NCBI GenBank assembly: GCA_017439985.1
Contig: JAFSIC010000020.1
Location: forward strand, 1 to 64,000
Length of the DNA: 64,000 bases
Direction of reading: 5' to 3'
Origin: Oscillospiraceae bacterium
Lineage (GTDB): Bacteria > Bacillota > Clostridia > Oscillospirales > Ruminococcaceae
Below the pieces are notes generated by a model. The model made no database searches, had not been told where the DNA came from, and worked only from the letters and a program-made list of their open reading frames with translations. The number at the start of each line of letters is the position of its first letter. Positions within the stretch are counted from its first letter, which is position 1. Shown one piece after another: positions 34,411-43,185 of the stretch. Both the position numbers and the translations under genes were made by a program.

Positions 34411-36390
34411 TTATTTCAGATGAGATTCGAACCAGTTGGTGATTTCCTCCAGACGTCTTACGCGGTGGCGAGGTTTACCGCTGCGGGAAAGTTCGTGGTT
34501 TTCGCCGCGGAACATACAGAGTCTTGCTTCCACACCGTGGTATTTCAGCGCGGTGAACATCTGCAGACCTTCGGTGAGCCAGCAGCGATAGTCCTGCTCG
34601 GAGTGAATGAACAGAGTTGGGGTCACAGCTTTGTCGGCATATTTCAGCGGAGACTGTTCCCACAGTTTGTCATGCTCGACCCAAGGGGTGGATGCACACT
34701 GGTCGTCGGCGAAATAGTAGCCGATATCGGTGGTACCGAACATAGAGATCCAGTTGGAGATGGAGCGCTGAGAAGCTGCTGCAGCGAAGCGATCAGTGTG
34801 ACCGATGATCCAGTTGGTCATGAAGCCGCCGTAGCTGCCGCCGGTGACGCCGACTTTCGCTGCGTCGATCTGTGGATACTGCTCCAGAACCACGTCGGTG
34901 AATTTCATCAGATCGTCGTAGTCGATGGTGCCGTATTTGCCGCGAATGTCAGCGAAGACATTGCCGCGGCCGTCGCCGCCGCGTGGATTACAGAAGAATA
35001 CGAAGTAGCCCATGTTTGCCCAGAGCTGCATTTCATGGTAGTATACATCGCCGTAAGCGGTTTTTGGACCGCCGTGAATGTCGATGATGGCAGGATATTT
35101 CTTGTCAGGATCGAAATCTTTTGGTTTCAGCACCCAACCTTCCAGCTGCCAGCCGTCATTTTCAAATGGAACGAATTCCGGAACAGCCACATAGGTGTCA
35201 GCGTGAACATCACTGTTAAAGGAGCTCAGCTGGATTTCACTTTCGCCTTCCAGACGATAGAGTTCCTGCAGTTTCTGCTGACGCATTGCAACGTAGAGGA
35301 TCTCTTCAGAGGAAACAGCGATGCAGTCCACAGAGCCGTTGACTTTGCTGAGAGTTTCGATGGAGCCGTCAGCGGAAACTTTCTTCAGATAGGAATTGCT
35401 GCCCTCAGTGGAGAGGAAGTACAGCGCGCCGTTTACTACTTTATAGCTGCGGCCGCCGCCCAGTCGGCAGTCGGAGCCGATGCTGCTGCCGAAGCCGAAA
35501 TCATGAACAGCCAGCAGTTCCGGTTTGCCGTCTTTCACCAGATAGAAGCTCTTGTTTTCGTTGATGCCGAAGTGGCTCATATCGGAAGCGGTGCAGAGGA
35601 TCTCCTCGCCGAAGTAGTCCGCCATGCCGATGTTATATACGTCGTCCGGAATCAGAGTGGAAATTTCGCCGCTTGCCAGATCATACTCATACAGACCGCT
35701 GGTGCGCTCCTGTTTGCCGATGAATTCATGGTTGATGTAGAGAATCTTGCCGTCTTTGTTGGAGCAGTAGCGGGCGTTGTCCCATTCGCCGGTGATGGCG
35801 GTCATGGTTTCAGAGGCTTTGTCGTAGATGTACAGGCGGTTTCTCTGACCGTTAGTGAAGCCGACGCCGTTGGACCAGTATGGGATCTCGGTCAGCACTT
35901 CATAGTCTTTGTTGTGTTTCAGTTCTTTTTCTTTGGCAGCTTTCTCCGCACCCTCGTAGTTGTGGAGGTTGATGCCGCAGTTGTCCTGTTTGGCGCTGAG
36001 CAGGAATTTGTCATCGCCCAGCGGAATCAGTGTGCCCACAGAAGCAGGAATACGCATGAATTCCTGTGCTTCGCCGCCGTTGATGTTGATCGCATAGTAA
36101 ACAGTCCATGCTTCGCCTTTTTCGGTGGCTTTTTTCAGCGCTTCATCACGCAGGGATGGGAAGAGAACGGTCTCATCGTCCAGCCAAACTGCGGATTTCT
36201 CCTGATCCATAGCAGTCAGTTTGGAGATTTTGCCGCTTTCTTTTTTGTACAGCCACAGATTGCTGCGATATTTGTTTTCTTCCAGATCGGCCTTGCTGAC
36301 AGCGAAGACAGCATGCTGACCTTTTGGTGCAAATTCCAGTGCGGACAGATACTGATAGTTCAGGAAATCGTTCAGTTGCAGTGCTTTCAT
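34411..36390 (-). CDS. S9 family (acylaminoacyl-type) serine peptidase
   Basis: A 659-residue cytoplasmic peptidase of the prolyl oligopeptidase clan. Residues about 20-380 form the beta-propeller; about 400-659 form the alpha/beta-hydrolase domain. The catalytic Ser lies in VTGGSYGGFMTNW, the Asp in HSEQDYRCW and the His in GENHELSRSGKPRHR. These enzymes split short peptides or acylated N-termini. The start at 36390 (MKALQLND) is chosen for GGAGG upstream; the frame is open further back into the next gene. It follows the zinc protein gene at 36423 by 32 bases, so both may share a transcript. Confidence 0.9.
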   Translation of the reverse strand: MKALQLNDFLNYQYLSALEFAPKGQHAVFAVSKADLEENKYRSNLWLYKKESGKISKLTAMDQEKSAVWLDDETVLFPSLRDEALKKATEKGEAWTVYYAININGGEAQEFMRIPASVGTLIPLGDDKFLLSAKQDNCGINLHNYEGAEKAAKEKELKHNKDYEVLTEIPYWSNGVGFTNGQRNRLYIYDKASETMTAITGEWDNARYCSNKDGKILYINHEFIGKQERTSGLYEYDLASGEISTLIPDDVYNIGMADYFGEEILCTASDMSHFGINENKSFYLVKDGKPELLAVHDFGFGSSIGSDCRLGGGRSYKVVNGALYFLSTEGSNSYLKKVSADGSIETLSKVNGSVDCIAVSSEEILYVAMRQQKLQELYRLEGESEIQLSSFNSDVHADTYVAVPEFVPFENDGWQLEGWVLKPKDFDPDKKYPAIIDIHGGPKTAYGDVYYHEMQLWANMGYFVFFCNPRGGDGRGNVFADIRGKYGTIDYDDLMKFTDVVLEQYPQIDAAKVGVTGGSYGGFMTNWIIGHTDRFAAAASQRSISNWISMFGTTDIGYYFADDQCASTPWVEHDKLWEQSPLKYADKAVTPTLFIHSEQDYRCWLTEGLQMFTALKYHGVEARLCMFRGENHELSRSGKPRHRVRRLEEITNWFESHLK

Positions 36391-36422
36391 TGTAGGTTGC
36401 CTCCTTTTATTCTCAATGGTGT

Positions 36423-36851
36423 TTACAGCATTTGTTCCAGCTCGTCGCTGATCTCGGAATCCACGCCCCAGTCCACATAGGAGCCCAGTACGCCGCAGTC
36501 GGTGCAGCGGTTGCCCATGTAGATCCACTGGATGCGTCCCTCTTCGTCACGGACGAAGCCCACGCGGACATTATATTCCGCATTTTTGCACAGACGGCAG
36601 ATGCCCGCTTTTGGCTGACAGGACGGCCAATATTCCGCGGAATCCAGCAGGAATTTTTCTTCGGCGCAGTGGGTGCATTTTAAGAGTACAGCGCCCTCAT
36701 CCTGATCCACAAGAACTGTGAAGCAGTCACTGCCGCAGGAGCAGGTGACAGGTTTCACTTCCAGATCCGGCAGCTCGGTGTATTCGCGGAGATATTCGTC
36801 GATGTCGGCGGCGCAGTCGCCGCTCCAGTATTGTTTGCTTTTGTCGATCAT
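36423..36851 (-). CDS. Cysteine-rich protein of unknown function
   Basis: A 142-residue soluble protein with several Cys pairs: CSCGSDC, CTHCAEEKF, CRLCKNAEY and CTDCGVLG. These would bind one or two zinc ions. The rest is acidic and shows YWSGDCAADIDEYLREY near the start. No family is recognised. The start at 36851 (MIDKSK) follows AGGAGG; an upstream ATG is not supported. Its stop lies just before the S9 gene, so it is the first gene of a two-gene unit. Confidence 0.6.
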   Translation of the reverse strand: MIDKSKQYWSGDCAADIDEYLREYTELPDLEVKPVTCSCGSDCFTVLVDQDEGAVLLKCTHCAEEKFLLDSAEYWPSCQPKAGICRLCKNAEYNVRVGFVRDEEGRIQWIYMGNRCTDCGVLGSYVDWGVDSEISDELEQML

Positions 36852-36970
36852 GCTGTATTCCTCCTGTGTCTTGATCTTCCTTTTTATATCATACCACAAG
36901 AAACGCCGCGGGAATAGACCTTTTTTGCATTTTGTGCTATACTGTTTGAGTCAAGAAAGGAGAGACTGCT

Positions 36971-37699
36971 ATGATTCGTACCGTTATTTGGGTCGTTTAT
37001 TTCTTTGCATACCTGTTTTTCGCTCAGCCGATGCTCTGGAAAGTGCGCAAACTGCGCAAGGAGGGCAACATCGCCGAGCATGACCGCATTGTTCGCACCA
37101 TGGTCAACAACTGGGCGCTGCGCCTGATGAAGCTGGCGGGAGCCTCCATGGAGGTGACGGGCAAAGAAAACATTCCGGAAGGTCCGGTTGTTTTTGCTGC
37201 CAACCACCAGGGTTACGCAGATATTCCGCTGCTGCTGACTCAGCTGGATAAACCGAACCCACTCATCGCGAAAAAAGAATTGGAGAAAGTTCCGCTGCTC
37301 CGCGACTGGATGACCGAATTGAACTGCATCTTTATCGACCGAGACAATGCCCGTCAGGCGATGGATTCTCTGAAGAAAGCCAATGAGCTGCTCAGCGAGG
37401 GCTACTCCGTCTGCATCTTCCCGGAAGGTACCCGCAGTAAGGGCGGCGAAATCAAAGATTTCAAAGGCGGCACCATCCGTCTGGCCACCCGTGCGAAAGT
37501 GCCTATCGTGCCATGCTGCATCGAGGGTACTTATAATATGCTGGAGGCAAACAAGGGTTTCAAAATCACCCCTGCCAAACTGCAGCTGCACATCCTGCCG
37601 GCTATCGAGACTGCCGACCTTTCCCGCGAAGAGATCAAAGCACTGGATGAGCGCCTGCGCTCCGTCATCAAGGAGAAAAGGGACAGTTTAATGAAATAA
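36971..37699 (+). CDS. plsC: 1-acyl-glycerol-3-phosphate acyltransferase (PlsC)
   Basis: A 242-residue membrane acyltransferase that makes phosphatidic acid from lysophosphatidic acid. An N-terminal hydrophobic segment (about 5-22) is followed by the HX4D motif in ANHQGYADIP (His79, Asp84) and CIFPEGTRSKGGE (about 152-164), and further PIVPCCIEGTY. The length is normal for PlsC. AGGAGAG precedes the ATG. It is divergent from the cysteine-rich gene and closes with a terminator. A zinc-ribbon paralogue lies at 21552. Confidence 0.9.
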   Translation: MIRTVIWVVYFFAYLFFAQPMLWKVRKLRKEGNIAEHDRIVRTMVNNWALRLMKLAGASMEVTGKENIPEGPVVFAANHQGYADIPLLLTQLDKPNPLIAKKELEKVPLLRDWMTELNCIFIDRDNARQAMDSLKKANELLSEGYSVCIFPEGTRSKGGEIKDFKGGTIRLATRAKVPIVPCCIEGTYNMLEANKGFKITPAKLQLHILPAIETADLSREEIKALDERLRSVIKEKRDSLMK

Positions 37700-37701
37700 T
37701 C

Positions 37702-37737
37702 AAAGCCTTGTCTGTTTTGCAGACGAGGCTTTTTTCT
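37702..37737 (+). terminator. Terminator after plsC
   Basis: AAAGCCTTGTCTG and CAGACGAGGCTTTTTT form a stem around TTTTG with one mismatch, ending in a T-run. Confidence 0.8.
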
Positions 37738-37804
37738 GTGAACTCTTGCAGAGGACAGAGCTGTGGATTATAATAAAACTATCATCTATGGGGGAGGAAT
37801 CGTG

Positions 37805-38326
37805 ATGAACAAACGAGAAATTTATCTGGCAGGCGGCTGCTACTGGGGTACTGAAAAATATATGTCCAATGTCAAAGGCGTGCTGGAGACCGCAGTGGGC
37901 TTTGCCAACGGTAAGACCGAGCGCCCGACTTATGAGCAGGTCTGCAAGGAGAATACCGACCACGCTGAGACAGTTCATATCATTTATGATGCCGACGAAC
38001 TGCCTCTGTCCGCTATGCTGAAGCTGTTCTGGAAGATCATCGACCCGACTTCCATCAACCAGCAGGGAGAGGACATCGGCCGTCAGTACCGCACCGGTGT
38101 GTACTATCAGAATAACGAGGACAAAGAAATCATTCTGGCTTCTGTGGCAGAACTGCAGAAAGAGTATGACAAGCCGATCGCTGTGGAAGTTTGCCCACTG
38201 GAAATGTTCTGGCCGGCTGAAGAGTACCATCAGAAATATCTAAACAAGAATCCAAACGGCTACTGTCATGTTCCATGGGATCTGATCGACTGGGTAGAGA
38301 CCATCGACCCGAAGGAGTACAAATAA
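37805..38326 (+). CDS. msrA: Peptide methionine-S-sulfoxide reductase MsrA
   Basis: A 173-residue cytoplasmic enzyme that repairs the S form of methionine sulfoxide in proteins. The catalytic Cys lies in LAGGCYWGTEKY near the start (the family motif GCFWG), and DPTSINQQGEDIGRQYRTGV with the C-terminal PAEEYHQKYL support the call. GGAGGA precedes the ATG at 37805. The length is normal for MsrA. It stands five bases before a small membrane protein gene, which may share its transcript. Confidence 0.95.
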   Translation: MNKREIYLAGGCYWGTEKYMSNVKGVLETAVGFANGKTERPTYEQVCKENTDHAETVHIIYDADELPLSAMLKLFWKIIDPTSINQQGEDIGRQYRTGVYYQNNEDKEIILASVAELQKEYDKPIAVEVCPLEMFWPAEEYHQKYLNKNPNGYCHVPWDLIDWVETIDPKEYK

Positions 38327-38330
38327 AGCA

Positions 38331-38702
38331 ATGAAATTCCTGCTGCTGCCCTTGGCTGTTGTTCTTCTGCTGCTTTTCCTCTATGATCGAGGCTTCATCA
38401 GCGTGAAAATGGGACGGGCACTGATTTTCGTGGGGACTATCTTTTCCGCGCGCTACAAAAGCTTCCATGGAAGCATCCGCCGCGTCCTGCGCCCTGCGGA
38501 GAGCAAGACGTATCTCTTTTCCTTCAGCTCGGAGTTGAGCTGCGGCTCCATTGAGGCAGAGATTTTTGATAAAGAGAATCATCTTCTGCTTCAACTGCAG
38601 AAACATGAAAGCAAAGAGCTGTATCTGGAACAGGGAAGGAAGTATCTCCTGGTACTGCGCGCCCGCTCTGCCGACGGTGCTCACCATCTGGAATGGGAAT
38701 AG
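38331..38702 (+). CDS. Small protein with an N-terminal membrane segment, unknown
   Basis: A 123-residue protein that starts with a hydrophobic segment (about 2-20, LLLPLAVVLLLLFLY), then a short basic stretch and a beta-rich soluble part with ESKTYLFSFSSELSCGSIEAE and RKYLLVLRARSADGAHHLEWE at the end. No family is recognised. It begins five bases after msrA without a strong ribosome site, which suggests translational coupling, and a terminator follows. Confidence 0.55.
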   Translation: MKFLLLPLAVVLLLLFLYDRGFISVKMGRALIFVGTIFSARYKSFHGSIRRVLRPAESKTYLFSFSSELSCGSIEAEIFDKENHLLLQLQKHESKELYLEQGRKYLLVLRARSADGAHHLEWE

Positions 38703-38707
38703 AATCG

Positions 38708-38736
38708 AAACGACGTCCTGCGGGGCGTCGTTTTTG
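38708..38736 (+). terminator. Terminator after the msrA unit
   Basis: AAACGACG and CGTCGTTT pair around a short GC-rich loop, followed by a T-run. Confidence 0.75.
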
Positions 38737-38855
38737 CTTGGAACTTTCGCTGAAAAATCCGCTGTTTTTTTGTTCGCTTCAACCCTTTTCTGCAGGAAAT
38801 TTAGTGCTATAATTTTATTGTAGTACACTCTAAGCACAGAAAGGATGGTCATTTT

Positions 38856-40052
38856 ATGGCAAACCTGAAACCACAGGATCTTCAGTACAAAACCAAATCC
38901 GACATCGTAACTCATGTCGGCGACGAGTACGCTGAATTCATGGGCGCAATCGTTCCGCCGATTTTCCAGAACTCTCTCTTTCTGAAGCCAACTCCGTACA
39001 ACGGAATCCCGGAAGACAATGAGTTTGTATATACCCGTGTCAACAACCCGACCATCGACATTGCGGAACGTAAAATTGCCGCTCTGGAATGTGCCGAAGC
39101 AGCAGCCTGCTTCTCCTCCGGTATGGGCGCTATTTCCGCAGCGATCATGCACTTCGTGAAGAAGGACTGCCATATCATCGCACCGCACACCATCTACGGT
39201 CCGACCCGTACCTTCATCACCAAATATCTGGCAGAGAAATTCGGCGTGACCCATACTTTCGTTCACGGCAGCGATCTGGAAGAAATCAAAGCGGCGATCC
39301 GTCCGGAAACGACCCTGATTTATCTGGAAAGCCCATCCTCTCTGGTTCTCTATATGCAGGATATTGAGGAAATTGCAAAGATCGCCAAAGAACACGGTAT
39401 TGGTACCGCTATCGATAACACCTATGCAACTCCGCTCCACCAGAATCCATACACCTACGGCATCGACCTGGTTTGTCATACTGCTTCCAAATATATGGGC
39501 GGCCACAGTGACATCGTAGCCGGTGTAGTTGCAGGTTCCAAAGAAATGATCGAACAGATCGCACATGAAGAACGCGAACTGCTGGGTTCCTGCATGGACC
39601 CACATCAGGCTTGGCTTCTGATCCGCGGTCTGCGCACCATGCCTGTCCGCGTGAAAGCCCACGGCGAAAGCGGTCTGAAAGTGGCAAAATGGCTGGAGCA
39701 GCAGCCTTGTGTAAAACAGGTCTTCTATCCGGGTCTGGACAGCCATCCACAGAAAGAGCTGGTTGATAAATATCTGAAAGGCGGCCTCAACGGTCTCATC
39801 GGCTTCGTTTACGACGGTACAGCAGAACAGGCAAGAGAGTTCATGTATTCTCTGAAAATGTTCCAGTACGGTGTAAGCTGGGGCGGCTTCGAGAGCTTGG
39901 TTGCTCCGGGCAGCGTTGGTCTGACCGACGAAGAAGCGGCAGCTATCGGTATGCCGGCTAACGTCATCCGTATCCATGTGGGTCTGGAGGACGTGGACAC
40001 CCTCATCGCTGATTTGGCACAGGCCTTTGAAGCAAGCAAAAAAGTAAAATAG
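38856..40052 (+). CDS. Trans-sulfuration family PLP enzyme (gamma-lyase/synthase type)
   Basis: A 398-residue cytoplasmic PLP enzyme of the Cys/Met metabolism group. YTRVNNPTIDIAERKIAALE at about 56-75 and CFSSGMGAISA (about 84) bind the cofactor phosphate. The PLP lysine is in CHTASKYMGGHSDIV (about 206-220). The C-terminal FQYGVSWGGFESL is typical. The family covers cystathionine gamma-synthase, gamma-lyase and methionine gamma-lyase; the sequence alone does not settle which. AAAGGA precedes the ATG. It is a single gene with a terminator. Confidence 0.85.
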   Translation: MANLKPQDLQYKTKSDIVTHVGDEYAEFMGAIVPPIFQNSLFLKPTPYNGIPEDNEFVYTRVNNPTIDIAERKIAALECAEAAACFSSGMGAISAAIMHFVKKDCHIIAPHTIYGPTRTFITKYLAEKFGVTHTFVHGSDLEEIKAAIRPETTLIYLESPSSLVLYMQDIEEIAKIAKEHGIGTAIDNTYATPLHQNPYTYGIDLVCHTASKYMGGHSDIVAGVVAGSKEMIEQIAHEERELLGSCMDPHQAWLLIRGLRTMPVRVKAHGESGLKVAKWLEQQPCVKQVFYPGLDSHPQKELVDKYLKGGLNGLIGFVYDGTAEQAREFMYSLKMFQYGVSWGGFESLVAPGSVGLTDEEAAAIGMPANVIRIHVGLEDVDTLIADLAQAFEASKKVK

Positions 40053-40070
40053 CGAAAGCGAAGAGCTGAA

Positions 40071-40096
40071 CGGGAGCACCGTTCAGCTCTTTTTTA
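40071..40096 (+). terminator. Terminator after the PLP enzyme gene
   Basis: AAGAGCTGAACGG and CCGTTCAGCTCTT pair around GAGCA and are followed by TTTT. It lies between converging genes. Confidence 0.85.
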
Positions 40097-41182
40097 ATAG
40101 GAATAATCCTGGATCATTTTCAGAAATTGAGGGAACCGAGCCTCCAAAGCAGGGAAATCCATGGCAGCGATGTACAACTGCTCCAAGCGGTCGTGGAGTC
40201 GGCGGCTTTCACCAAGAATGGAAATCGCCTGCTCCAGCAGAGTCTGCGCCGCCTTGCGATTGTAGGCGAAGCGCTCCCGTTTCAGCTTCATCAGCTCCTG
40301 ATCCTGAAAGCGTCGTGCATGGATTTTACGCACTGCACCGCAGTCTGTCATGGAGTGGAAGTGATTGGACGTGAGAAAGGCAACGTCCGCTGTTGGGATG
40401 AACAGATGCTCCAGTTTTTTCGTGGGAGCCATGGGGCAGAAGCAGCTGATGACTTCGTGTCCTGCATTCAAAGCCAGCCTCCGCAGAGCGCTCAGCAGCC
40501 GATGGCTCACTGCGCCGCAGTCGTCGTCAATGAGGTACAGTTTACGGCAAAGCAGGGCAGGAGTTTCCTCCAGGGTCACGATGCCGTCAGCGCAGATGGT
40601 ACTGAGAAAACGGATTTTTTCACGGCCTGCACCGTTCTGCTGTGGAAAATGCTTCGCGGCAAAGCGGCGGGCATAACCCTCGATTTTTTCTCTGTCAGCG
40701 GCATGATCGGCGATTTCGTAGGAATTCTGAAGAAACACCTGCGCTGCATAGAGGTAGGAGACTGCCAACTTATAGTACTCCGGAGAGGAGGCACAGATCG
40801 CTTCGATCTCGCGGCGTTTTTCCTGCAGGGCAGAGCCGTTCAGCTGATCGCCAAAGGACAAGATGGTATGGCGCACTGCGGGAATGGCAGCTTCTTTGGC
40901 ATGGGGAGCCGTAGCATCCATGAGGGAAATGTGCCGCCGAGGCAGGATCACCGCATCCAGAGAATCGGGGTCGGAAGAGCAGGGACAAAGCTCCATCTGC
41001 TCCTCATCGCTGTGGAGAGCGGTTGCTTTTTTCAGAAAACCGGACTTACCGCAGCCGGGTCCGCCCTTGATGAGAAACGTGTGCCAGCTTTCGTGGGGAT
41101 GTTCCAGTTCATCAAAGAGGGAGAAAAAGCCCTGAGGGCTGTTTGCTCCCAAAAAGAAGCGAATTGGCTTGGTTTCAGACAT
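40094..41182 (-). CDS. P-loop ATPase, PRK06851-like
   Basis: A 362-residue cytoplasmic ATPase. Near the start it has RFFLGANSPQGFFSLFDEL, then the Walker A KGGPGCGKSGFLKKA (about 39-53). LYLIDDDCGAVSH (about 220) may contribute to nucleotide or metal handling. The pattern of an early GANSPQGF and one P-loop is that of the PRK06851 group in spore-forming Bacillota, whose function is unknown. GGAGG stands before the ATG. On the minus strand it follows three small genes (41285-42341); a terminator-like hairpin at 41250-41285 lies in between, so it may be only partly co-transcribed. Confidence 0.7.
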   Translation of the reverse strand: MSETKPIRFFLGANSPQGFFSLFDELEHPHESWHTFLIKGGPGCGKSGFLKKATALHSDEEQMELCPCSSDPDSLDAVILPRRHISLMDATAPHAKEAAIPAVRHTILSFGDQLNGSALQEKRREIEAICASSPEYYKLAVSYLYAAQVFLQNSYEIADHAADREKIEGYARRFAAKHFPQQNGAGREKIRFLSTICADGIVTLEETPALLCRKLYLIDDDCGAVSHRLLSALRRLALNAGHEVISCFCPMAPTKKLEHLFIPTADVAFLTSNHFHSMTDCGAVRKIHARRFQDQELMKLKRERFAYNRKAAQTLLEQAISILGESRRLHDRLEQLYIAAMDFPALEARFPQFLKMIQDYSY

Positions 41183-41249
41183 AATCGAACCTCCTTTTGT
41201 TTGAAACAGAACTCATTCTATTATATCCAAAAGTAAGCTCGGTGGTTCG

Positions 41250-41285
41250 CTGAGAAAAAGAAAACCTCCGTCTTTGCGGAGGTTT
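41250..41285 (-). terminator. Terminator after the small-gene trio
   Basis: AAACCTCCG (41262-41270) and CGGAGGTTT (41277-41285) pair around TCTTTG, and on the minus strand a T-rich tract follows. It overlaps the end of the gene at 41285. Confidence 0.7.
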
Positions 41286-41644
41286 CACAGAAATAAATAG
41301 AGCAGCGCCAGCAGAAGCAGCTGGTCTGCGCCGTCGTTGTACAGGATGAGCAGCAGCGCCAGAATGATGATGCGGTCTTGGTCAATGCCTGCTGCCGAGA
41401 GGATATTCCCCAGCTTACCGATGTTGGATGTAGGAGCAGGCGGTTCTCGTGGTGGAAGCGGAGGAGAGGGCGGCGGCTCTTGTTTTACCTCCGCTTTGGG
41501 AGGCGGGGGAGCGAAATCCGCATTGCTGCGTCGCAAAGTTTCGTCTGCACGCCGCTGCATTTCCCGCACTCGCTCCATGGCATCCTTCTGCATAGACGCC
41601 AATTCTTCGCCGCTGTAACGGCCATTCATGCTTTGCCATTTCAT
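41285..41644 (-). CDS. Small proline-rich protein with hydrophobic tail
   Basis: A 119-residue protein. The first half (1-45) is a charged amphipathic helix with RVREMQRRADETLRRS; the middle (46-80) is rich in Pro (PPPKAEV, PPSPPLPPREPPAP); the end (about 90-119) has DRIIILALLLILYNDGADQ and a very hydrophobic last helix LLLLALLYLFL. This tail could insert in a membrane. No function is known. Its ATG overlaps the stop of the gene upstream by four bases, so the two are coupled. Confidence 0.65.
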   Translation of the reverse strand: MKWQSMNGRYSGEELASMQKDAMERVREMQRRADETLRRSNADFAPPPPKAEVKQEPPPSPPLPPREPPAPTSNIGKLGNILSAAGIDQDRIIILALLLILYNDGADQLLLLALLYLFL

Positions 41645-42072
41645 CGCAGAGTACCTCCCAACGCACCGAACAAGCCCGCCTCCTTCAACATAGGCAGCAT
41701 CTGGATCAGCTGCATGATACGCACCGCGTCGTCCACTTTTTTCTGTCGGCGTTCCGACAGCAGCGGACGCAGAGAGCGCAGCAGCTCCACATTCTTATTG
41801 CCATTGGCGAAAAGCTGCATGGCTTTTTGGATTTGCAGAATGCTGTTCATATCAATGGATGGCGGAGGAGGAGCCTGCTGTTGCTGTCCCAAACCAAACT
41901 GCGAAAGCAGAGCGCCCACTTGGCTCATATCTATGCCGCCCGATGGCGACGGAGGCGGCGCTGCTGTTTCCGCAGGAGCGGAAAGCCCAAGGCTCTGTGC
42001 CAGAGTCTGCAGCTGCTGCATGCTCTGCGGGTCACTGAGGATTTGATTGATGCGGCTGCTGATGTCGTCCAT
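41641..42072 (-). CDS. Gln/Pro-rich helical protein of unknown function
   Basis: A 143-residue soluble protein. It begins MDDISSRINQILSDP, continues with a Gln/Pro-rich stretch (about 35-75, GLGQQQQAPPPPS) and ends in helices LRSLRPLLSERRQKKV and MQLIQMLPMLKEAGLFG. This pattern recurs in Clostridia together with its two small neighbours, but no function is known to me. GGAGAG precedes the ATG. It lies 20 bases behind the gene at 42093 and overlaps the gene at 41285. Confidence 0.65.
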   Translation of the reverse strand: MDDISSRINQILSDPQSMQQLQTLAQSLGLSAPAETAAPPPSPSGGIDMSQVGALLSQFGLGQQQQAPPPPSIDMNSILQIQKAMQLFANGNKNVELLRSLRPLLSERRQKKVDDAVRIMQLIQMLPMLKEAGLFGALGGTLR

Positions 42073-42092
42073 GGGCTCTCTCCTTTCCTGCC

Positions 42093-42341
42093 TTATTTGC
42101 CCTGCAGTCTGCGGAGCAGTTCCTTCATTTCCGCAGAGTTCATGACTTGCTGCAGCTGTTTGGGGTTTTTCAGCAGGTTCTGTACCTGCTGAGCGTCGTT
42201 GGGATTCAGCGAGGAAGCCACCGCACCGAAGTTGCCGCTTTGCAGCTGCTGACGAAGCTGATTGGGGTCACAGCGCAGCTGAGCAGCCAGGGTTTGCAGC
42301 AGCTGTTCTACTTGTGTGGGATTGAGCTGAGGTGCTGCCAT
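42093..42341 (-). CDS. Small helical Gln-rich protein, first of the trio
   Basis: An 82-residue soluble protein of short helices, rich in Gln and Leu: VEQLLQTLAAQLRCDPNQL, then NPNDAQQVQNLLKNPK and MNSAEMKELLRRLQGK. No family function is known. AAAGGTGG precedes the ATG, and it is the first gene of the small minus-strand operon, divergent from the genes that start at 42483. Confidence 0.6.
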   Translation of the reverse strand: MAAPQLNPTQVEQLLQTLAAQLRCDPNQLRQQLQSGNFGAVASSLNPNDAQQVQNLLKNPKQLQQVMNSAEMKELLRRLQGK

Positions 42342-42414
42342 TTGCTCACCACCTTTCTGAGAGAAAGATTCTGTTCCATTCTATTCAAAGTTTGATGAAA
42401 AGTTGCAAAGAACA

Positions 42415-42444
42415 TTGTCTGGAAGCTGACATTTATGGTATACT
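42415..42444 (+). promoter_or_regulatory. Promoter of the 42483 gene
   Basis: TTGTCT (42415-42420) and TATACT (42439-42444) with an 18-base spacer precede the small Cys-rich gene by about 40 bases. Confidence 0.5.
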
Positions 42445-42482
42445 ATACTATATATATGAAATAGTAAGGAGTGCTGACAGCC

Positions 42483-42665
42483 ATGAAAAAGGTAACAAAT
42501 TGCGAGACCTGTTCCCATTATGTGTACGACGATGAGTGGGACTGCTACTGCTGTGCTGTCAATCTGGACGAAGATGAGATGTATCGCTTTATGTCCGGGT
42601 CCTTTTATCAGTGTCCCTATTACCAACTGTACGATGAGTACGCCATCGTCCGCAAGCAGAATTAA
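42483..42665 (+). CDS. DUF6472-like small Cys-rich protein
   Basis: A 60-residue cytoplasmic protein with Cys pairs CETCSHYVYD and CYCCAVNLDEDEMYRF, and a third CPYYQLYDEYAIVRKQN. Four or five Cys could bind a metal ion. The pattern is the one I recall for DUF6472, a family of unknown function in Clostridia. AAGGAG stands 11 bases before the chosen ATG; a GTG four codons earlier is possible. The stop is 17 bases before the phosphodiesterase gene, so the two are probably co-transcribed. Confidence 0.6.
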   Translation: MKKVTNCETCSHYVYDDEWDCYCCAVNLDEDEMYRFMSGSFYQCPYYQLYDEYAIVRKQN

Positions 42666-42682
42666 GGAACAGGAGGATCGTT

Positions 42683-43177
42683 ATGCGAATCGTTGTATTT
42701 TCCGACTCCCACGGCATTACTGCTGCCATGGAAGCCGCTATTGCACAGCAAAAAGATGCGAAGCTATTCATTCATCTGGGCGATGGTCTGGATGAATTCA
42801 AACGCCTGATGAGCAAATATCCCAACAGAGAGTATTGGTGTGTCCGCGGCAACTGCGACTACACTGCCAATGAGGAATCCACAGCTTACTCCTGGGTCAA
42901 AGATGTGAAGTTGATGCTGACCCACGGTCATCATTGGTCGGTGAAATGCGATCTGGATGAACTGAAGCTGGGTGCCAGAGAAAAAGAAGCCCGCATAGCT
43001 CTGTATGGTCATACTCATGTTGCCCATACAGAATATGAGGACGGGCTGTATATTATGAATCCGGGCAGTATTTCCTGTCCAAAAGATACCAGCAGTCCTT
43101 CCTACGGTACCATCGACCTCAACGGCAAGAATATTGTCTGCAATATCGTACGCATGGAAAACTATCGCGGCTATTAA
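42683..43177 (+). CDS. YfcE/MJ0936-type metallophosphodiesterase
   Basis: A 164-residue cytoplasmic phosphoesterase. The metal motifs are VVFSDSHGIT (near the start), IHLGDGLDEF, VRGNCDYTA, LTHGHHWS and YGHTHVAHT, in the expected order. Members split phosphodiester bonds such as bis(p-nitrophenyl) phosphate; the natural substrate is not known here. The length is normal. GGAGGA precedes the ATG. It lies just before the desulfoferrodoxin promoter, but no terminator separates them. Confidence 0.85.
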   Translation: MRIVVFSDSHGITAAMEAAIAQQKDAKLFIHLGDGLDEFKRLMSKYPNREYWCVRGNCDYTANEESTAYSWVKDVKLMLTHGHHWSVKCDLDELKLGAREKEARIALYGHTHVAHTEYEDGLYIMNPGSISCPKDTSSPSYGTIDLNGKNIVCNIVRMENYRGY

Positions 43178-43185
43178 AAATAAAT

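Noticed and set aside
34243..36480. Long plus-strand frame of 745 codons opposite the S9 peptidase
   Set aside because: Antisense shadow of a gene with intact catalytic motifs; no domains of its own.
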